This document shows, piece by piece, positions 35,685 through 51,251 of a stretch of DNA of 64,000 nt. The DNA is from Aliivibrio sp. (lineage in GTDB: Bacteria > Pseudomonadota > Gammaproteobacteria > Enterobacterales > Vibrionaceae). The stretch lies in the NCBI GenBank assembly GCA_016764915.1, contig JAESQY010000090.1, forward strand, positions 1 to 64,000, read 5' to 3'. The notes beneath the pieces were generated by a model that saw only the letters and a list, made by a program, of their open reading frames with translations, did no database searches and was not told where the DNA came from. Each line of letters begins with the position of its first letter. Within the stretch, counting starts at the first letter, position 1. The position numbers and the translations under genes were made by a program.

Positions 35685-36818
35685 ATGTCTAAACGTGATT
35701 ATTACGAAGTACTTGGTATTAGCCGTGATACTTCTGAGCGTGATATTAAAAAGGCGTATAAGCGTCTAGCGATGAAGCTTCACCCCGATCGTAATCAGGG
35801 CAATGAAGAGTCAGCTGAAAAATTCAAAGAAGTTAAAGAAGCGTACGAGATCTTAACCGATGGACAAAAGCGCGCCGCTTACGATCAGCACGGACATGCA
35901 GCCTTCGAACAAGGTAGTATGGGCGGCGGCGGTGGTCAAGGCGATTTCGGTGACATTTTTGGTGATGTTTTCGGTGACATTTTTGGTGGTGGTCGTCGTG
36001 GTGGTGGTCAACAACGCGCGCAACGTGGATCTGATTTACGTTACAACATGGAGCTTAACTTAGAAGAAGCGGTTCGTGGCTGTGAAAAAGCGATAGAAGT
36101 TCCTACTTTGGTTGGTTGTGATACTTGTCATGGCTCGGGTGCTAAGAAAGGCACTTCAGCTCAAACTTGTGGTACTTGTCATGGTCAAGGCCAAGTACAG
36201 ATGCGTCAAGGTTTCTTCGCTGTTCAGCAAGCGTGTCCAACGTGTCATGGTCGCGGCAAGATCATCAAAGAGCCGTGTGGCAGTTGTCATGGCCAAGGAC
36301 GTAAGAACAAGACTAAGACATTGAATGTAAAAATCCCTTCAGGTGTCGATACTGGCGATCGCATTCGTCTATCAGGTGAAGGCGAAGCCGGAGAGTTTGG
36401 TGCTCCATCCGGTGATTTGTATGTTCAAGTACATGTTCGTGATCATAAGATATTTGAACGCGATGGCAATAACCTTTATTGCGAAGTTCCCGTCAGTTTT
36501 ACCATGTCTGCATTAGGTGGTGAAGTTGAAGTTCCAACACTTGATGGCCGAGTAAGCTTGAAAGTTCCGGCAGAAACGCAAACCGGTCGTATGTTCCGCA
36601 TGCGTGGTAAAGGCGTTAAATCTGTGCGTGGTGGTGGCGTTGGTGATTTGATCTGCAAATTAGTGGTTGAAACTCCGGTTAAGTTAAGTTCGCGTCAAAA
36701 AGATCTGTTGAAAGAGTTTGAAGATACTTGCGCGGGCAAACATGCTGAGAAGCATAAACCAAAAGCGGATGGTTTCTTTAAAGGGGTTAAGAACTTCTTT
36801 GATGATCTAACCAGCTAA
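35685..36818 (+). CDS. dnaJ: Co-chaperone DnaJ
   Basis: A 377-residue type I Hsp40. The J domain has the HPD motif (KLHPDRN) near residue 33. A Gly/Phe-rich linker ([19 protein letters not shown]) follows. Four zinc motifs are present: [32 protein letters not shown]. The C-terminal substrate domains follow. The start [11 protein letters not shown] was chosen over one four codons upstream. Intact, unlike the dnaK upstream. Confidence 0.97.
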   Translation: MSKRDYYEVLGISRDTSERDIKKAYKRLAMKLHPDRNQGNEESAEKFKEVKEAYEILTDGQKRAAYDQHGHAAFEQGSMGGGGGQGDFGDIFGDVFGDIFGGGRRGGGQQRAQRGSDLRYNMELNLEEAVRGCEKAIEVPTLVGCDTCHGSGAKKGTSAQTCGTCHGQGQVQMRQGFFAVQQACPTCHGRGKIIKEPCGSCHGQGRKNKTKTLNVKIPSGVDTGDRIRLSGEGEAGEFGAPSGDLYVQVHVRDHKIFERDGNNLYCEVPVSFTMSALGGEVEVPTLDGRVSLKVPAETQTGRMFRMRGKGVKSVRGGGVGDLICKLVVETPVKLSSRQKDLLKEFEDTCAGKHAEKHKPKADGFFKGVKNFFDDLTS

Positions 36819-36844
36819 ATCGAGAATTTTCGATAATTGAACAG

Positions 36845-36879
36845 AAAAGCAAAGGCAGCGATGTCTTTGCTTTTTTTTT
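36845..36879. terminator. Terminator between dnaJ and pilE
   Basis: AAAAGCAAAG / CTTTGCTTTT with a ten-base loop and a run of nine Ts; it ends dnaJ and can also serve the converging pilE. Confidence 0.85.
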
Positions 36880-36880
36880 G

Positions 36881-37318
36881 CTACCAACAACCGTCCACAC
36901 TTTCACCGCCTTGATGCGCTTGGCGAACGCCTGCGGCATTAATCGATAACACGCCGCATTGATCCACATTCTGAGTTGAGCCAGCCTGTGGGGTGGCAAT
37001 CAAGCGATAGCGGTTCACTCCTGATCCCATCGAGTAACTGATTCGATAACGTTCAATGTCGGACTCACAGATGCTGCAACTGTGGTCTGCAATCAACGAG
37101 AGATCATAACTGCCACTGTAATTCATCTCTAACTGCATTTGGATAGCCATTAAATCACTCATCGCTTGAACACGATGGGCTTTTAAAATATGGCGCTGCA
37201 GTGATGGATAAGCAATAGAAGAGAGTAACCCTACTACAATCATCACGACTAACAATTCGATCAATGTCACTCCACGACAACTTTGAATGTCACTGTTTAA
37301 GCGGCTTTTATGAATCAT
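36881..37318 (-). CDS. pilE: Type IV pilin-like protein PilE
   Basis: A 145-residue type IV pilin with leader ending CRG and the mature start VTLIELLVVMIVVGLLSSIAYPSLQ (Glu +5). It is a minor pilin by size and by the company of fimT/pilW/pilX/pilV. The C-terminal half has four cysteines (CSIC, QCG, DGCW). It reads away from the divergent minor pilin operon. Overlap with dnaJ's terminator region is only at the stop side. Confidence 0.88.
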   Translation of the reverse strand: MIHKSRLNSDIQSCRGVTLIELLVVMIVVGLLSSIAYPSLQRHILKAHRVQAMSDLMAIQMQLEMNYSGSYDLSLIADHSCSICESDIERYRISYSMGSGVNRYRLIATPQAGSTQNVDQCGVLSINAAGVRQAHQGGESVDGCW

Positions 37319-37419
37319 GCTGGTGCTCCTGATGTTTTATCACTGATCTTTTTAGTCGGTGCTGGTTTCTTTATCCATTTTCTACAAAAATCAGACTCTC
37401 TAATAAAGGGAAATGGGAA

Positions 37420-37962
37420 ATGGTTCGCGGATTTAGCTTAATAGAGTTACTGGTTGCGGTCGTAATTGTAGGGGTGATAGCAAATGCCTCGATACCGCTG
37501 TTTGGCCAGACGATTCACCGTAATAGAACAAAAGGTTTGGTTACGGAATTAGAGTGGTTTTTAATTGCAGCCAAATCTGAAGCCATCGCTCGTAATCAGA
37601 TTTTAACGGTTCACTACGTTAGAAATGATGAAAACTACACTCACTATCAACCAGATGGAGAGTGGGTGATTGTCTTGGTGACCCAACAGAGCTCAGAGGA
37701 GGTCATTGACATTGCATCTGCTCAATCAAACGCCATCACGTTGCTTAAGGGCGAAAAATTCAAAGGGATCGATTTTAAAATAGGGCACGTGAGTTTTCAG
37801 AAATTTGATATTGAACCGATTCGAGGGTCGAGCAATCGGTCAGGCAGTTACTGGATTCAACATAATAGTGAGCAACAGGTAAAGGTGATGATGAATTTAG
37901 GCACAGGGAGAATTCGCATCTGTGGTTACTCGGGGAGTTATCTTGGCTATCGTCGCTGTTAA
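37420..37962 (+). CDS. fimT: FimT/GspH-type minor pseudopilin
   Basis: A 180-residue GspH/FimT protein. It has a very short leader MVRG, then FSLIELLVAVVIVGVIANASIP. The globular part has the FimT/GspH pattern (ELEWFLIAAKSEAIARNQILTVHY). It is the first gene of a plus-strand minor pilin operon; FimT proteins have been linked to DNA uptake in some bacteria. Confidence 0.85.
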   Translation: MVRGFSLIELLVAVVIVGVIANASIPLFGQTIHRNRTKGLVTELEWFLIAAKSEAIARNQILTVHYVRNDENYTHYQPDGEWVIVLVTQQSSEEVIDIASAQSNAITLLKGEKFKGIDFKIGHVSFQKFDIEPIRGSSNRSGSYWIQHNSEQQVKVMMNLGTGRIRICGYSGSYLGYRRC

Positions 37963-38599
37963 TATAACGCAGCATCAGCATCAGCATCAGCAGCAAGGGA
38001 TGACTCTGCTTGAGGTGTTAGTCTCTGCGGCAATCACTTTAATCACATTAGTTGGAGTGGTGTCACTCTATTTAGCGGGCACGCAGTTGGCTTTAAAGCA
38101 ACACCAGCAGTTACTGTTGGCCCACGGATTAAATGATGCGATGCAATTGATCAGTTCGGAGTTATTACGATCAGGGTATTCGAATCAATCCAGGCCATAT
38201 CGGTTATCAGGTGCAGAACAGGTGATCGTTGCCGATGCTTCTGCCAGCACACCATCAATTTCAATGATCTATCAACAGAGCGATCACCAATGGCAGATGG
38301 CTACTTTTCGATATAAACCGAGCATAGATGTTTTGCAGTATTGTTATAAATCGGTGGCCTTTTCTGATGATGAGGTTCCTTTTATGGAAGCCGATTGGGC
38401 GTGCAGTGCTGGTGCTGTGCGCTCATTGGTGGATCAGAGTGTAGTGAAAATTCGTGATTTTAGTTTTACTCAGACGGAGTTTGACAGGGAGGGCGGAAAT
38501 TTTATTACTCTTGAACTTACGATGAAGGGCCAGTTAACGGCAGCGCCGCAATTTACTAAAACGTTGCACAACCAGCTTACCATTAGGAACTCATATTGA
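37943..38599 (+). CDS. pilW: PilW-type minor pilin assembly protein
   Basis: A 218-residue PilW-like protein. The prepilin site is QQQG|MTLLEVLVSAAITLITLVGVVSLY, with Met at +1 and Glu at +5. No ATG exists before this site; a TTG at 37943 preceded by CGGGGAG is the best start, and a GTG at 37922 is an alternative. The leader has a Gln-His repeat made by CAGCAT units. It overlaps the fimT end by 20 bases and pilX by four (ATGA). Confidence 0.75.
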   Translation: MAIVAVNITQHQHQHQQQGMTLLEVLVSAAITLITLVGVVSLYLAGTQLALKQHQQLLLAHGLNDAMQLISSELLRSGYSNQSRPYRLSGAEQVIVADASASTPSISMIYQQSDHQWQMATFRYKPSIDVLQYCYKSVAFSDDEVPFMEADWACSAGAVRSLVDQSVVKIRDFSFTQTEFDREGGNFITLELTMKGQLTAAPQFTKTLHNQLTIRNSY

Positions 38600-39846
38600 T
38601 GAGGTTTCGCGTGCAAGGGGCCGCAAGTTTATTGATAACCAGCCTATTACTGCTGTTGATTTTGGTGGTAACTCTGTCTAACTACAAACGTGTTTTTTAT
38701 CAGATAAAAAGGGCACAAAATGAGGTGTGGGCCCAGCAGAAGTTTTGGTTGACAGAGTCGGCACTGGAGTGCGCTTTTTCCATTATCTCCATTATGAAAA
38801 AAATCCCAGATGATCTTAAGCAGCAATGCCAAGCAGTGGGAATAGACGCTGATACGCTAACGGTGAGCCAAACTCTGCCGACTGCAATTATCGCTAAGGT
38901 TAGTAATAACAAGCAGATCAGTAAACAATTACGGCTCTATAACGATCGATACGCTGGCATTATTCAGTCCCGTTCTGATTTGGTTTTTAATGGAGATTTC
39001 TCTTTTACCCCTGATGCACGGCAGACGAATGAAGAGGGGGATTGGCTGTGTAAATTGGTGAGTTATCAAGCTAACTTGTGGTTAAACGGCCAACTGACTA
39101 ATCATAATTTGGATAACTCAACACCGCCATATTCTGACTTTCCTGCCGATCAAACCTGTGCAGACACGCATTGGACACAAAGTGTTTTGCAATCCGATAT
39201 TACCAATGATGAAAATTATGATCTTTTTATGGACCGCTTTGATGTGCCAAGATCGAAATGGAAGCAGCTCATGTATGGTGGTGCATTTTATCAGATCCCG
39301 CAAGGCTTACCTGATTTCGATAACGTTTTACCGCCCTCGACAGAGATAGTCGATTGCGGCAGTAAAATTGTGGCGGCTATTGAAGCGAACCATGATCTGA
39401 TTTGGTTATATGGCAGCTGCGATTTGAAACAGAGTGAGTTGGATGTGGTCAACATTGAGCTGGCTATTGAGGCTAACTCTACTATTGAGGGGATCATAGT
39501 CGTGGTTCAAGATGGACTATTCTCTACCAACAGTGAGCAGAGCTTGCGAGCTTTGATATATCAGATAGTGACAGAGCCGAGTGCATTTACGCCGAGTGAA
39601 GCCCTATGGAGCGCAACGGAAGCGCATCAACTGAGCCCAGTGCCACTCGGTTTGGATCTGTCACAACTGATCTTTTATCAGAGTAACCGTTTTTATGCCC
39701 AAGCGGGTTATGTCCTTGATTCACCCAATCTAACCGCACTGTTTTCAGCAGATATGAATGGGTTGTTTAAAGGGGATCTGATTGATGTTCCTCTGAGTAA
39801 AATTAGAGATACCCGATGGGTAATAGGATCGTGGCGTGACTTCTAA
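38596..39846 (+). CDS. pilX: PilX-like minor pilin cluster protein
   Basis: A 416-residue protein in the pilX position. It has one N-terminal membrane segment (SLLITSLLLLLILVVTLSNYKRVFYQIKRAQNEVWAQQKFWLTESALECAF) typical of PilX N termini, then a large periplasmic domain of unknown fold. It is much longer than classic PilX (~200 residues). It lacks a clear GFTLIE motif, as usual for PilX. Start and stop overlap both neighbours. Confidence 0.7.
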   Translation: MMRFRVQGAASLLITSLLLLLILVVTLSNYKRVFYQIKRAQNEVWAQQKFWLTESALECAFSIISIMKKIPDDLKQQCQAVGIDADTLTVSQTLPTAIIAKVSNNKQISKQLRLYNDRYAGIIQSRSDLVFNGDFSFTPDARQTNEEGDWLCKLVSYQANLWLNGQLTNHNLDNSTPPYSDFPADQTCADTHWTQSVLQSDITNDENYDLFMDRFDVPRSKWKQLMYGGAFYQIPQGLPDFDNVLPPSTEIVDCGSKIVAAIEANHDLIWLYGSCDLKQSELDVVNIELAIEANSTIEGIIVVVQDGLFSTNSEQSLRALIYQIVTEPSAFTPSEALWSATEAHQLSPVPLGLDLSQLIFYQSNRFYAQAGYVLDSPNLTALFSADMNGLFKGDLIDVPLSKIRDTRWVIGSWRDF

Positions 39847-40243
39847 TCGCGGGTTTAGCTTGATTGAAGTACTCGTTGCGACAACGCTGTTCATGGTGGC
39901 GTTTACGGGGTTGGTTAAGTTGCAGATCATGATGGAGAGAAACGCTGAGTTTGCGTTAAAAAGTATTGATGCACTCTACGCGGCTAAATCTCAAATGGAG
40001 AAATTTCGAGCACACTCAGAGCATGGTAGCCCATTGACCTTTGAACAGATAACGTCTCAAAGTAGCCCAATCATGCTTAACGGTATGAAGCTAACGTGGC
40101 GCGTTGAAAATCACCTAGCAGTTGGCGGTATCACGCGGTTAAAAAGTGTCACAGTTATCGCCGCGTGGGATAACCGATGGCAACAGAGTGAGTCGGTCTC
40201 TTTGACTGGCTCACTCTCTCGTTACAGTGGTGATTACGAGTGA
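39836..40243 (+). CDS. pilV: PilV-type minor pilin
   Basis: A 135-residue minor pilin with a six-residue leader (MTSNRG) then FSLIEVLVATTLFMVAFTGLVKLQ. Small globular domain with TWRVENH. It overlaps the pilX end by eleven bases and is the last gene of the operon; it converges on the second Tad-like set. Confidence 0.83.
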   Translation: MTSNRGFSLIEVLVATTLFMVAFTGLVKLQIMMERNAEFALKSIDALYAAKSQMEKFRAHSEHGSPLTFEQITSQSSPIMLNGMKLTWRVENHLAVGGITRLKSVTVIAAWDNRWQQSESVSLTGSLSRYSGDYE

Positions 40244-40262
40244 TAGACAAAGGTCATGATGG

Positions 40263-40694
40263 TTAGAAATAGATAACAGTGCTTGAGGTACTGGTCAGGG
40301 TTACTGCTGGCATAAGGGGGGCAAGGGGGATAAAGTCATGCTCAACCGTTACTTGGACGACTTGTCCTGAGTCTTTTATCGGATTATTATTCTCATCTAA
40401 TGGCCAAACGGTGGTGACTCTTAAATCAGATAGTGCAGGGATACGCTGTTGAACGTAGGCTTCAATTTGATTCTCCGTTGCGGGGGAGTCTCCAATTCTT
40501 CGGTTATCTTGTCCAGCTTCGGTACCTCTTACTACAGCATATCGAACGGCTTCTCTAGCACCATGAGCAACTGAGCTATAGAAAAATATCATTCTAGCAC
40601 CATCAACGATAGCGAAGAGCAGCAGGAAAAACAGAGGAACGATGAGGGTCATTTCAATAATGACTGATCCTCTATTTTTTTTAAACATTATCAT
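40263..40694 (-). CDS. TadE-like pseudopilin of the second set
   Basis: A 143-residue TadE-family protein: leader KKNRG, then SVIIEMTLIVPLFFLLLFAIVDGARMIFFYSSVAHGAREAVRYAVVRG. The Glu after the cleavage site and the AxxAREAxRYA-type helix are diagnostic. It forms a three-gene operon with another TadE-like gene and a TadG-like gene. There is no ATPase, secretin or peptidase here, so it must use the Tad machine encoded 8-20 kb away, or another. Confidence 0.83.
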   Translation of the reverse strand: MIMFKKNRGSVIIEMTLIVPLFFLLLFAIVDGARMIFFYSSVAHGAREAVRYAVVRGTEAGQDNRRIGDSPATENQIEAYVQQRIPALSDLRVTTVWPLDENNNPIKDSGQVVQVTVEHDFIPLAPLMPAVTLTSTSSTVIYF

Positions 40695-40695
40695 A

Positions 40696-41145
40696 TTATT
40701 GCACTCTCATCGTTGCAGTACGGCTGATCAGTACGCTTTCAGGGATATAGGGGTATGGCACGATAGTATGAAAATCACGAGTTGCAGTCACTTCAACATA
40801 CACTTCGCTTGATGCGCCGCAACTGTTGCTTACACAATCCACTTCTACGCTGCTTCCAATACATCGACATATTCGTCTTGCTGATACGCTGACGGTTGCA
40901 GTATTATCATCATCGATTTTTAAATTACTTGCATCGTTTACAGCAGCTAAAGTCATTCCTGCATAATCTATTGAAAGATTGGTACTTTGAGCTCCATATC
41001 CAGCCGCTGCTCTTGCTGCATTAGCGGTAGTGACAGATGTGAACATCACTCTGCCAAAGTCTAAGATGATGAACATGATGAGAATAATAAAAGGCAGAAT
41101 GAACACCGACTCTACTGCCACAATTCCTTGCTGTTTTTTATACAT
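40696..41145 (-). CDS. TadE/TadF-like pseudopilin of the second set
   Basis: A 149-residue TadE-like protein: leader MYKKQQG, then IVAVESVFILPFIILIMFIILDFGRVMFTSVTTANAARAAAGYGAQ. The C-terminal domain has five cysteines (RRICRCIGSSVEVDCVSNSCG), unlike its partner, suggesting disulfides in the periplasm. One base separates it from the downstream gene. Confidence 0.82.
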   Translation of the reverse strand: MYKKQQGIVAVESVFILPFIILIMFIILDFGRVMFTSVTTANAARAAAGYGAQSTNLSIDYAGMTLAAVNDASNLKIDDDNTATVSVSARRICRCIGSSVEVDCVSNSCGASSEVYVEVTATRDFHTIVPYPYIPESVLISRTATMRVQ

Positions 41146-41153
41146 AACGACCT

Positions 41154-42617
41154 CTACTCAACAAGAGTAACCCTTTTTATGAGGGATCCACCGTTACCTG
41201 TAGTTAAATTGATATTGACGGAAGAACCACTAGATACCTCTAAAAACTTTGAAACAAGAATAGAGTTAACATCATTACCGGATGCGTTACTGTGAAACTT
41301 CAAATGTTGATTCCACATGTACATGGCACCACTGAGTGAAGCTGTGGCGCTGCTGTCTATTCTATTCACTGGGTAATCACCAGGATTGCTAGAAGAAGGA
41401 GCGTCTCGGTCTGAAAAAAACAGTACTCCATCGAGAGGATTTACACACTCGCTGCCACTTGCTCCTCCATTACACAAGGGAGCAGATAAGGTTACCGTTG
41501 AGCTGGAGTTAACTTCTAATGGCCAGTACCACTCTTTGCCTTTTTCCGGATCATGATCGGAATTAGAGTCATTGCACGCCCAATAACAAGTATTATAAAA
41601 AGAGACTGAAGAGCCTGTTAAATTAGCGTTTCCACCTTCAACACGTAGCCCACCTCCGCGTAAAATATAGACTCCAGGGTTGAGAGTAACATTCCCTTTT
41701 TTAATAAAAATCCCGCCGCAATATGTGCCAGGATTTAATGTTGTTGAACCACTGCTGTCTACAGTATAAGCTTCGTATGGCCCACCTGAGTCTTTCTCTT
41801 TTCCACTGCAACCACTTCCGTTACAGCTTTCATCTGGAGGACAGACCCCTGAAGATCGGTTAACAGAAGGAGCTTGAAGCGCAAGAAGAGGATCTGGAAC
41901 AACTAAAGGAGATTGTGAGCTGGACTTTCCTTTGCCGCTCGTAGGGCATGAACCAGAAGTACCACATTGATAAGCACTTCCACCTGAATCACAGCTACCG
42001 CCAGTATAACCACCCACCACACTAATAGAGTGTCCTTTCAAGCAAGCGCCACTCTCCACTTTCATAGCTTTATTATGATCTGAATTGACTGCAATTCCGC
42101 ACTTAGCATCTAAACTTGAACTGCTGCTCACCTCTAGAACTTTTTCTTGATCAGGGCTTAACACATAGACGCAGTTGGCCCCACTAGCAGTATTCGAATT
42201 TGCAACAGAACGAACAGTATAGTCAATAGTATCGATACCGATAATCTGTAAAAAAGAGGTTGCAGATGGCTGGGTTATGATGACTTCAACAGAGTGATTA
42301 TCCCCAGAGTAAAAGCCAGAAACTGGTGGGTTGTTAACGGTAACGGTAATGTTGTCGCTACCGTCACTAAAACCATTATTGCTCGACTCCGTTTGAGCTG
42401 CATCAATGATAGTGCTGTCTCTGCCATAAAATTTTTCAAATGCACCAGCAAGAGCAGCTGCGTCAGCTGCTGTTTGAGCGTGCCGATAGTCTGAATAAGC
42501 TTTACTCGTATCAATCGCTAATCCAGCAGCAACAATTAACCCAATGAGTGAAACTGCGGCTAATGCAGAAATCACACCCTTATGTTTTTTTTGTAAAGAA
42601 AAAGAGAATTGAGGCAT
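41154..42617 (-). CDS. TadG-like protein of the second set
   Basis: A 487-residue TadG-like protein. The N terminus KHKGVISALAAVSLIGLIVAAGLAIDTSKAYSDYRHAQTAADAAALAGA carries the membrane helix and DAAALAG motif. The rest is Ser/Gly/Asn-rich with many cysteines. It includes a stretch of short repeats (TTLNPGTYCGGIFIKKGNVTLNPG-like, VYILRGGGLRVEGGNANLTG) that suggests a right-handed beta-helix. It could be a surface or pilus-tip component. It heads the three-gene operon. Confidence 0.8.
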   Translation of the reverse strand: MPQFSFSLQKKHKGVISALAAVSLIGLIVAAGLAIDTSKAYSDYRHAQTAADAAALAGAFEKFYGRDSTIIDAAQTESSNNGFSDGSDNITVTVNNPPVSGFYSGDNHSVEVIITQPSATSFLQIIGIDTIDYTVRSVANSNTASGANCVYVLSPDQEKVLEVSSSSSLDAKCGIAVNSDHNKAMKVESGACLKGHSISVVGGYTGGSCDSGGSAYQCGTSGSCPTSGKGKSSSQSPLVVPDPLLALQAPSVNRSSGVCPPDESCNGSGCSGKEKDSGGPYEAYTVDSSGSTTLNPGTYCGGIFIKKGNVTLNPGVYILRGGGLRVEGGNANLTGSSVSFYNTCYWACNDSNSDHDPEKGKEWYWPLEVNSSSTVTLSAPLCNGGASGSECVNPLDGVLFFSDRDAPSSSNPGDYPVNRIDSSATASLSGAMYMWNQHLKFHSNASGNDVNSILVSKFLEVSSGSSVNINLTTGNGGSLIKRVTLVE

Positions 42618-42744
42618 ACCTTACTCTTAATTATGTACACCTAATAAGCGTAGTATTTCTTATTGAGTACTTCAAACAAGTTTATCCGTTGAGCTGGAAT
42701 GCTTCTGCGTTATTGATTATTTAGTCATTAAGTTTCAACGGTTT

Positions 42745-42772
42745 TTAATAATGAATTATTTATCATTATTAA
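42745..42772. repeat. AT-rich inverted repeat upstream of the second TadG-like gene
   Basis: TTAATAATGA (42745-42754) and TCATTATTAA (42763-42772) form a perfect ten-base inverted repeat with an eight-base loop, 128 bases before the TadG-like start. No T run follows on either strand; it is more like a regulator site than a terminator. Confidence 0.4.
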
Positions 42773-42828
42773 GAAAAAAATCTAAACTGTTCCCCTGTTT
42801 ACTCGCATGCTACGGTGTTAGAGGTTAA

Positions 42829-43983
42829 TTAACCGATTAAAGATAACAGCATACCCGCTGTTATGTAGATCCCCACCATCGCAATGATGGGTAATTTGAT
42901 GCTTTTAAGCAGGTAGACTCCCACTATGACCAGCGCCATATCGATGCCATTTCCTACTGCACTTTGAAACACAGGCTGGTAGAGCGCGGAGAGCAACAGC
43001 CCGACAACCGCTGCATTTACTCCATTCATTGCGCCGGACAGTGCTGGAATTGCAGCCAGCTGTTGCCAATTTTTCAACACCACCAGTACCAATAAGAACC
43101 CAGGTAAAAATACGGCGAGTGTGGCGATAAGTGCGCCCCAAATCGACGCACTTGGTAGCAGTTCATAACCGAGAAAGGTGGCAAAGGTGAACATGGGGCC
43201 AGGAACGGCTTGAGCTGTGGCATAACCCGTTAAAAAGGCATCTTGTGACAGTTGATCACCAACAATGTTTTCCAGCAGTGGCAGTACTACGTGACCGCCA
43301 CCAAAAACTAAACTGCCGGCTTGGAAGAAGTTTGAGAACAGCGCTATCTGCTCAGATAAGTGTGCCAACAAGGGAAGGCCGATGAGTAACCCAATAAAGA
43401 TAAACAGTGGCGGCCAATTTATCTGCAACGACTTCTTTGCGGTATCTGTTGGTTGATGGTCATCTAACAGTTTATAACGTCCCACTAAAGCGGCGAACAA
43501 CAGGACTGCAATTTGAGTACTTATTGAGGGGGAAATTAACAGTGCCATCGCCGTGAATACAGCCAGCGCAGCCCCCACTTTTTGTTGGCAAAAGTTATTG
43601 AACATGCCCCATGCGGCGTCGGCCACCACAATGACGGCTAATATTTTCAAACCGTGCACGGCACCTTGAAAAAAGCTGTTGTCGGTTAATACGGTACTCA
43701 GAGCTGCAATCACCAACATCAGAATGACAGAGGGCAGAGTAAAGCCTAAAAATGCGGCGATAGCCCCTAAAATTCCGCCACGATGATAGCCGATAGAGAA
43801 ACCGACTTGGCTTGAACCTGGGCCGGGTAGAAACTGACTAAGCGCGACAAACTGCCCATACTCTTTATCGCTTAACCATTGGTGTTTTTCGACAAACGAG
43901 TGTCTAAAATAGCCAATATGGGCAGCGGGACCGCCGAAACTGACCCAACCGAGCATAAAGAACTTAACAAAAATATCGAGCAT
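42829..43983 (-). CDS. chrA: Chromate transporter family protein ChrA
   Basis: A 384-residue CHR-family membrane protein in long (two-domain) form with about ten helices. Each half shows the family motifs: FFMLGWVSFGGPAAHIGYFRHSFVE with SQFLPGPGSSQVGFSIGYHRGG in the first, and FQAGSLVFGGGHVVLPLLENIV with ATAQAVPGPMFTFATFLGYEL in the second. Members export chromate; the natural substrate in vibrios is not known. The MLDIF start was chosen to avoid overlap with the divergent LysR gene. Confidence 0.9.
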   Translation of the reverse strand: MLDIFVKFFMLGWVSFGGPAAHIGYFRHSFVEKHQWLSDKEYGQFVALSQFLPGPGSSQVGFSIGYHRGGILGAIAAFLGFTLPSVILMLVIAALSTVLTDNSFFQGAVHGLKILAVIVVADAAWGMFNNFCQQKVGAALAVFTAMALLISPSISTQIAVLLFAALVGRYKLLDDHQPTDTAKKSLQINWPPLFIFIGLLIGLPLLAHLSEQIALFSNFFQAGSLVFGGGHVVLPLLENIVGDQLSQDAFLTGYATAQAVPGPMFTFATFLGYELLPSASIWGALIATLAVFLPGFLLVLVVLKNWQQLAAIPALSGAMNGVNAAVVGLLLSALYQPVFQSAVGNGIDMALVIVGVYLLKSIKLPIIAMVGIYITAGMLLSLIG

Positions 43984-44080
43984 CTGAGTAACCCTTAATA
44001 AAAAACGGATGAAAATATCTACTGCACTGAAGATAATAAAAAAGATACAATGATTCAAATTGATTGTTTTGGTTGTGGTT

Positions 44081-45013
44081 ATGAATAAAATTAATTGGCG
44101 TGCGGTGGATCTCAATTTACTGGTGGTTTTTGACGCCTTGATGACACAACGAAGTGTCTCTAAAGCGGCGGACAAACTCTCTGTTGGTCAGTCGGCGATG
44201 AGCCACAGTTTGTCGAGATTGAGAGTGCTGCTCGGTGATCCACTGTTTGAGCGGCAGGGTCAGCTGATGATGCCCAGTAAAAAGGCACTAGAGTTGGCAC
44301 CCGTCATCACTCATATCCTCACACAGATCTCTGAGCAGGTTCTGCACTCTGCCGGTTTTGAGCCTAATGAGTACCAAGGGAAGTTAAAGATTGGTCTGAC
44401 TGATTATGCAGAGCTGCTGTTTGCACCTGCGCTGTTTGATGCGATTTTGCAACAAGCACCCTTGAGCCAGATCTGTTTTTATAATGTGGATCGAAGCCGT
44501 TATCAACAGGCATTTATCGATTATCAACTCGACTTTATGATTGGTAGCATTGGGGAGACAACCAGCCACTTTCAGCGCTCGCACCTCTATACTGAGCAGC
44601 ATGTCTGCCTGTTTGATCCGGTTTCAACGGGGATTAATGTGCCTATCTCGATGAGTGATTACTTGTCGGTTCCTCATGCATTAGCCAGTCCAAACGGACA
44701 GTTGACCAGTAGTGTCGACAGTCAGCTGGCGGAGCTGGACAAACAGCGAACGGTGAGTGTCACATCACGTAATTTTTTAACCCTACGTCACTTGATACGA
44801 GGTCGAAAATTATTGTGCGTGGTGCCTGAATTGATGGCTAAACTGGACCTCTTCACACATGATCTCGCGTGCGATAAAGCGCCAGTAGAGGTGCCCGATT
44901 TTGATATTGATATGCTGTGGGAGAAAAGAGATGATCAACATGTCAGAAGTCTTTGGTTGCGAGGGGTAGTGAGTGAAGCAATATTAAATGAGGTTAGCCG
45001 CTTAAAAGAGTGA
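44081..45013 (+). CDS. LysR-family regulator next to chrA
   Basis: A 310-residue LysR regulator. The N-terminal HTH (NLLVVFDALMTQRSVSKAADKLSVGQSAMSHSLSRLRVLLGDPLFERQG) is of the NodD/ToxR-like subgroup; the effector domain follows (KIGLTDYAELLFAPAL). Divergent from chrA across ~100 bases, hence a candidate local regulator. The MNKINWRAVDLN start fits the family. Confidence 0.88.
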   Translation: MNKINWRAVDLNLLVVFDALMTQRSVSKAADKLSVGQSAMSHSLSRLRVLLGDPLFERQGQLMMPSKKALELAPVITHILTQISEQVLHSAGFEPNEYQGKLKIGLTDYAELLFAPALFDAILQQAPLSQICFYNVDRSRYQQAFIDYQLDFMIGSIGETTSHFQRSHLYTEQHVCLFDPVSTGINVPISMSDYLSVPHALASPNGQLTSSVDSQLAELDKQRTVSVTSRNFLTLRHLIRGRKLLCVVPELMAKLDLFTHDLACDKAPVEVPDFDIDMLWEKRDDQHVRSLWLRGVVSEAILNEVSRLKE

Positions 45014-45025
45014 GGGTGTAGATAA

Positions 45026-45056
45026 CAGACAACCATCAATTTCTGATGGCTGTCTG
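45026..45056. terminator. Hairpin between the LysR gene and ygjI
   Basis: CAGACA.CCATCA / TGATGG.TGTCTG pair with one mismatch around a five-base loop between two converging genes. No long T run, so efficiency is uncertain. Confidence 0.6.
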
Positions 45057-45065
45057 CTGAGTGGA

Positions 45066-50096
<5,031 letters not shown>

Positions 50097-50141
50097 GTGT
50101 AAACGTTTTCCTTTAAGTGGATCACGTTTCGCTTTCAATTA

Positions 50142-50157
50142 TGTGATCTAGGTTAAA
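50142..50157. promoter_or_regulatory. CRP-like site upstream of ebgA
   Basis: TGTGATCTAG matches the left half and centre of the CRP consensus; the right half (GTTAAA) is poor. About 110 bases before ebgA. Suggests catabolite control, inferred only. Confidence 0.4.
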
Positions 50158-50171
50158 AAATAGGCACAAAA

Positions 50172-50198
50172 AAAGAGCAAGTCGGTAGACTTGCTCTT
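50172..50198 (-). terminator. Rho-independent terminator of ebgR
   Basis: AAGAGCAAGTC / GACTTGCTCTT with a GGTA loop; on the minus strand it ends in seven U residues. It isolates ebgR from ebgA. Confidence 0.82.
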
Positions 50199-50222
50199 AG
50201 TGATTTTGATTTTTCTGGTCAG

Positions 50223-51251
<1,029 letters not shown>

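Noticed and set aside
36476..36658. Small antisense frame in dnaJ
   Set aside because: Shadow of the conserved dnaJ frame.
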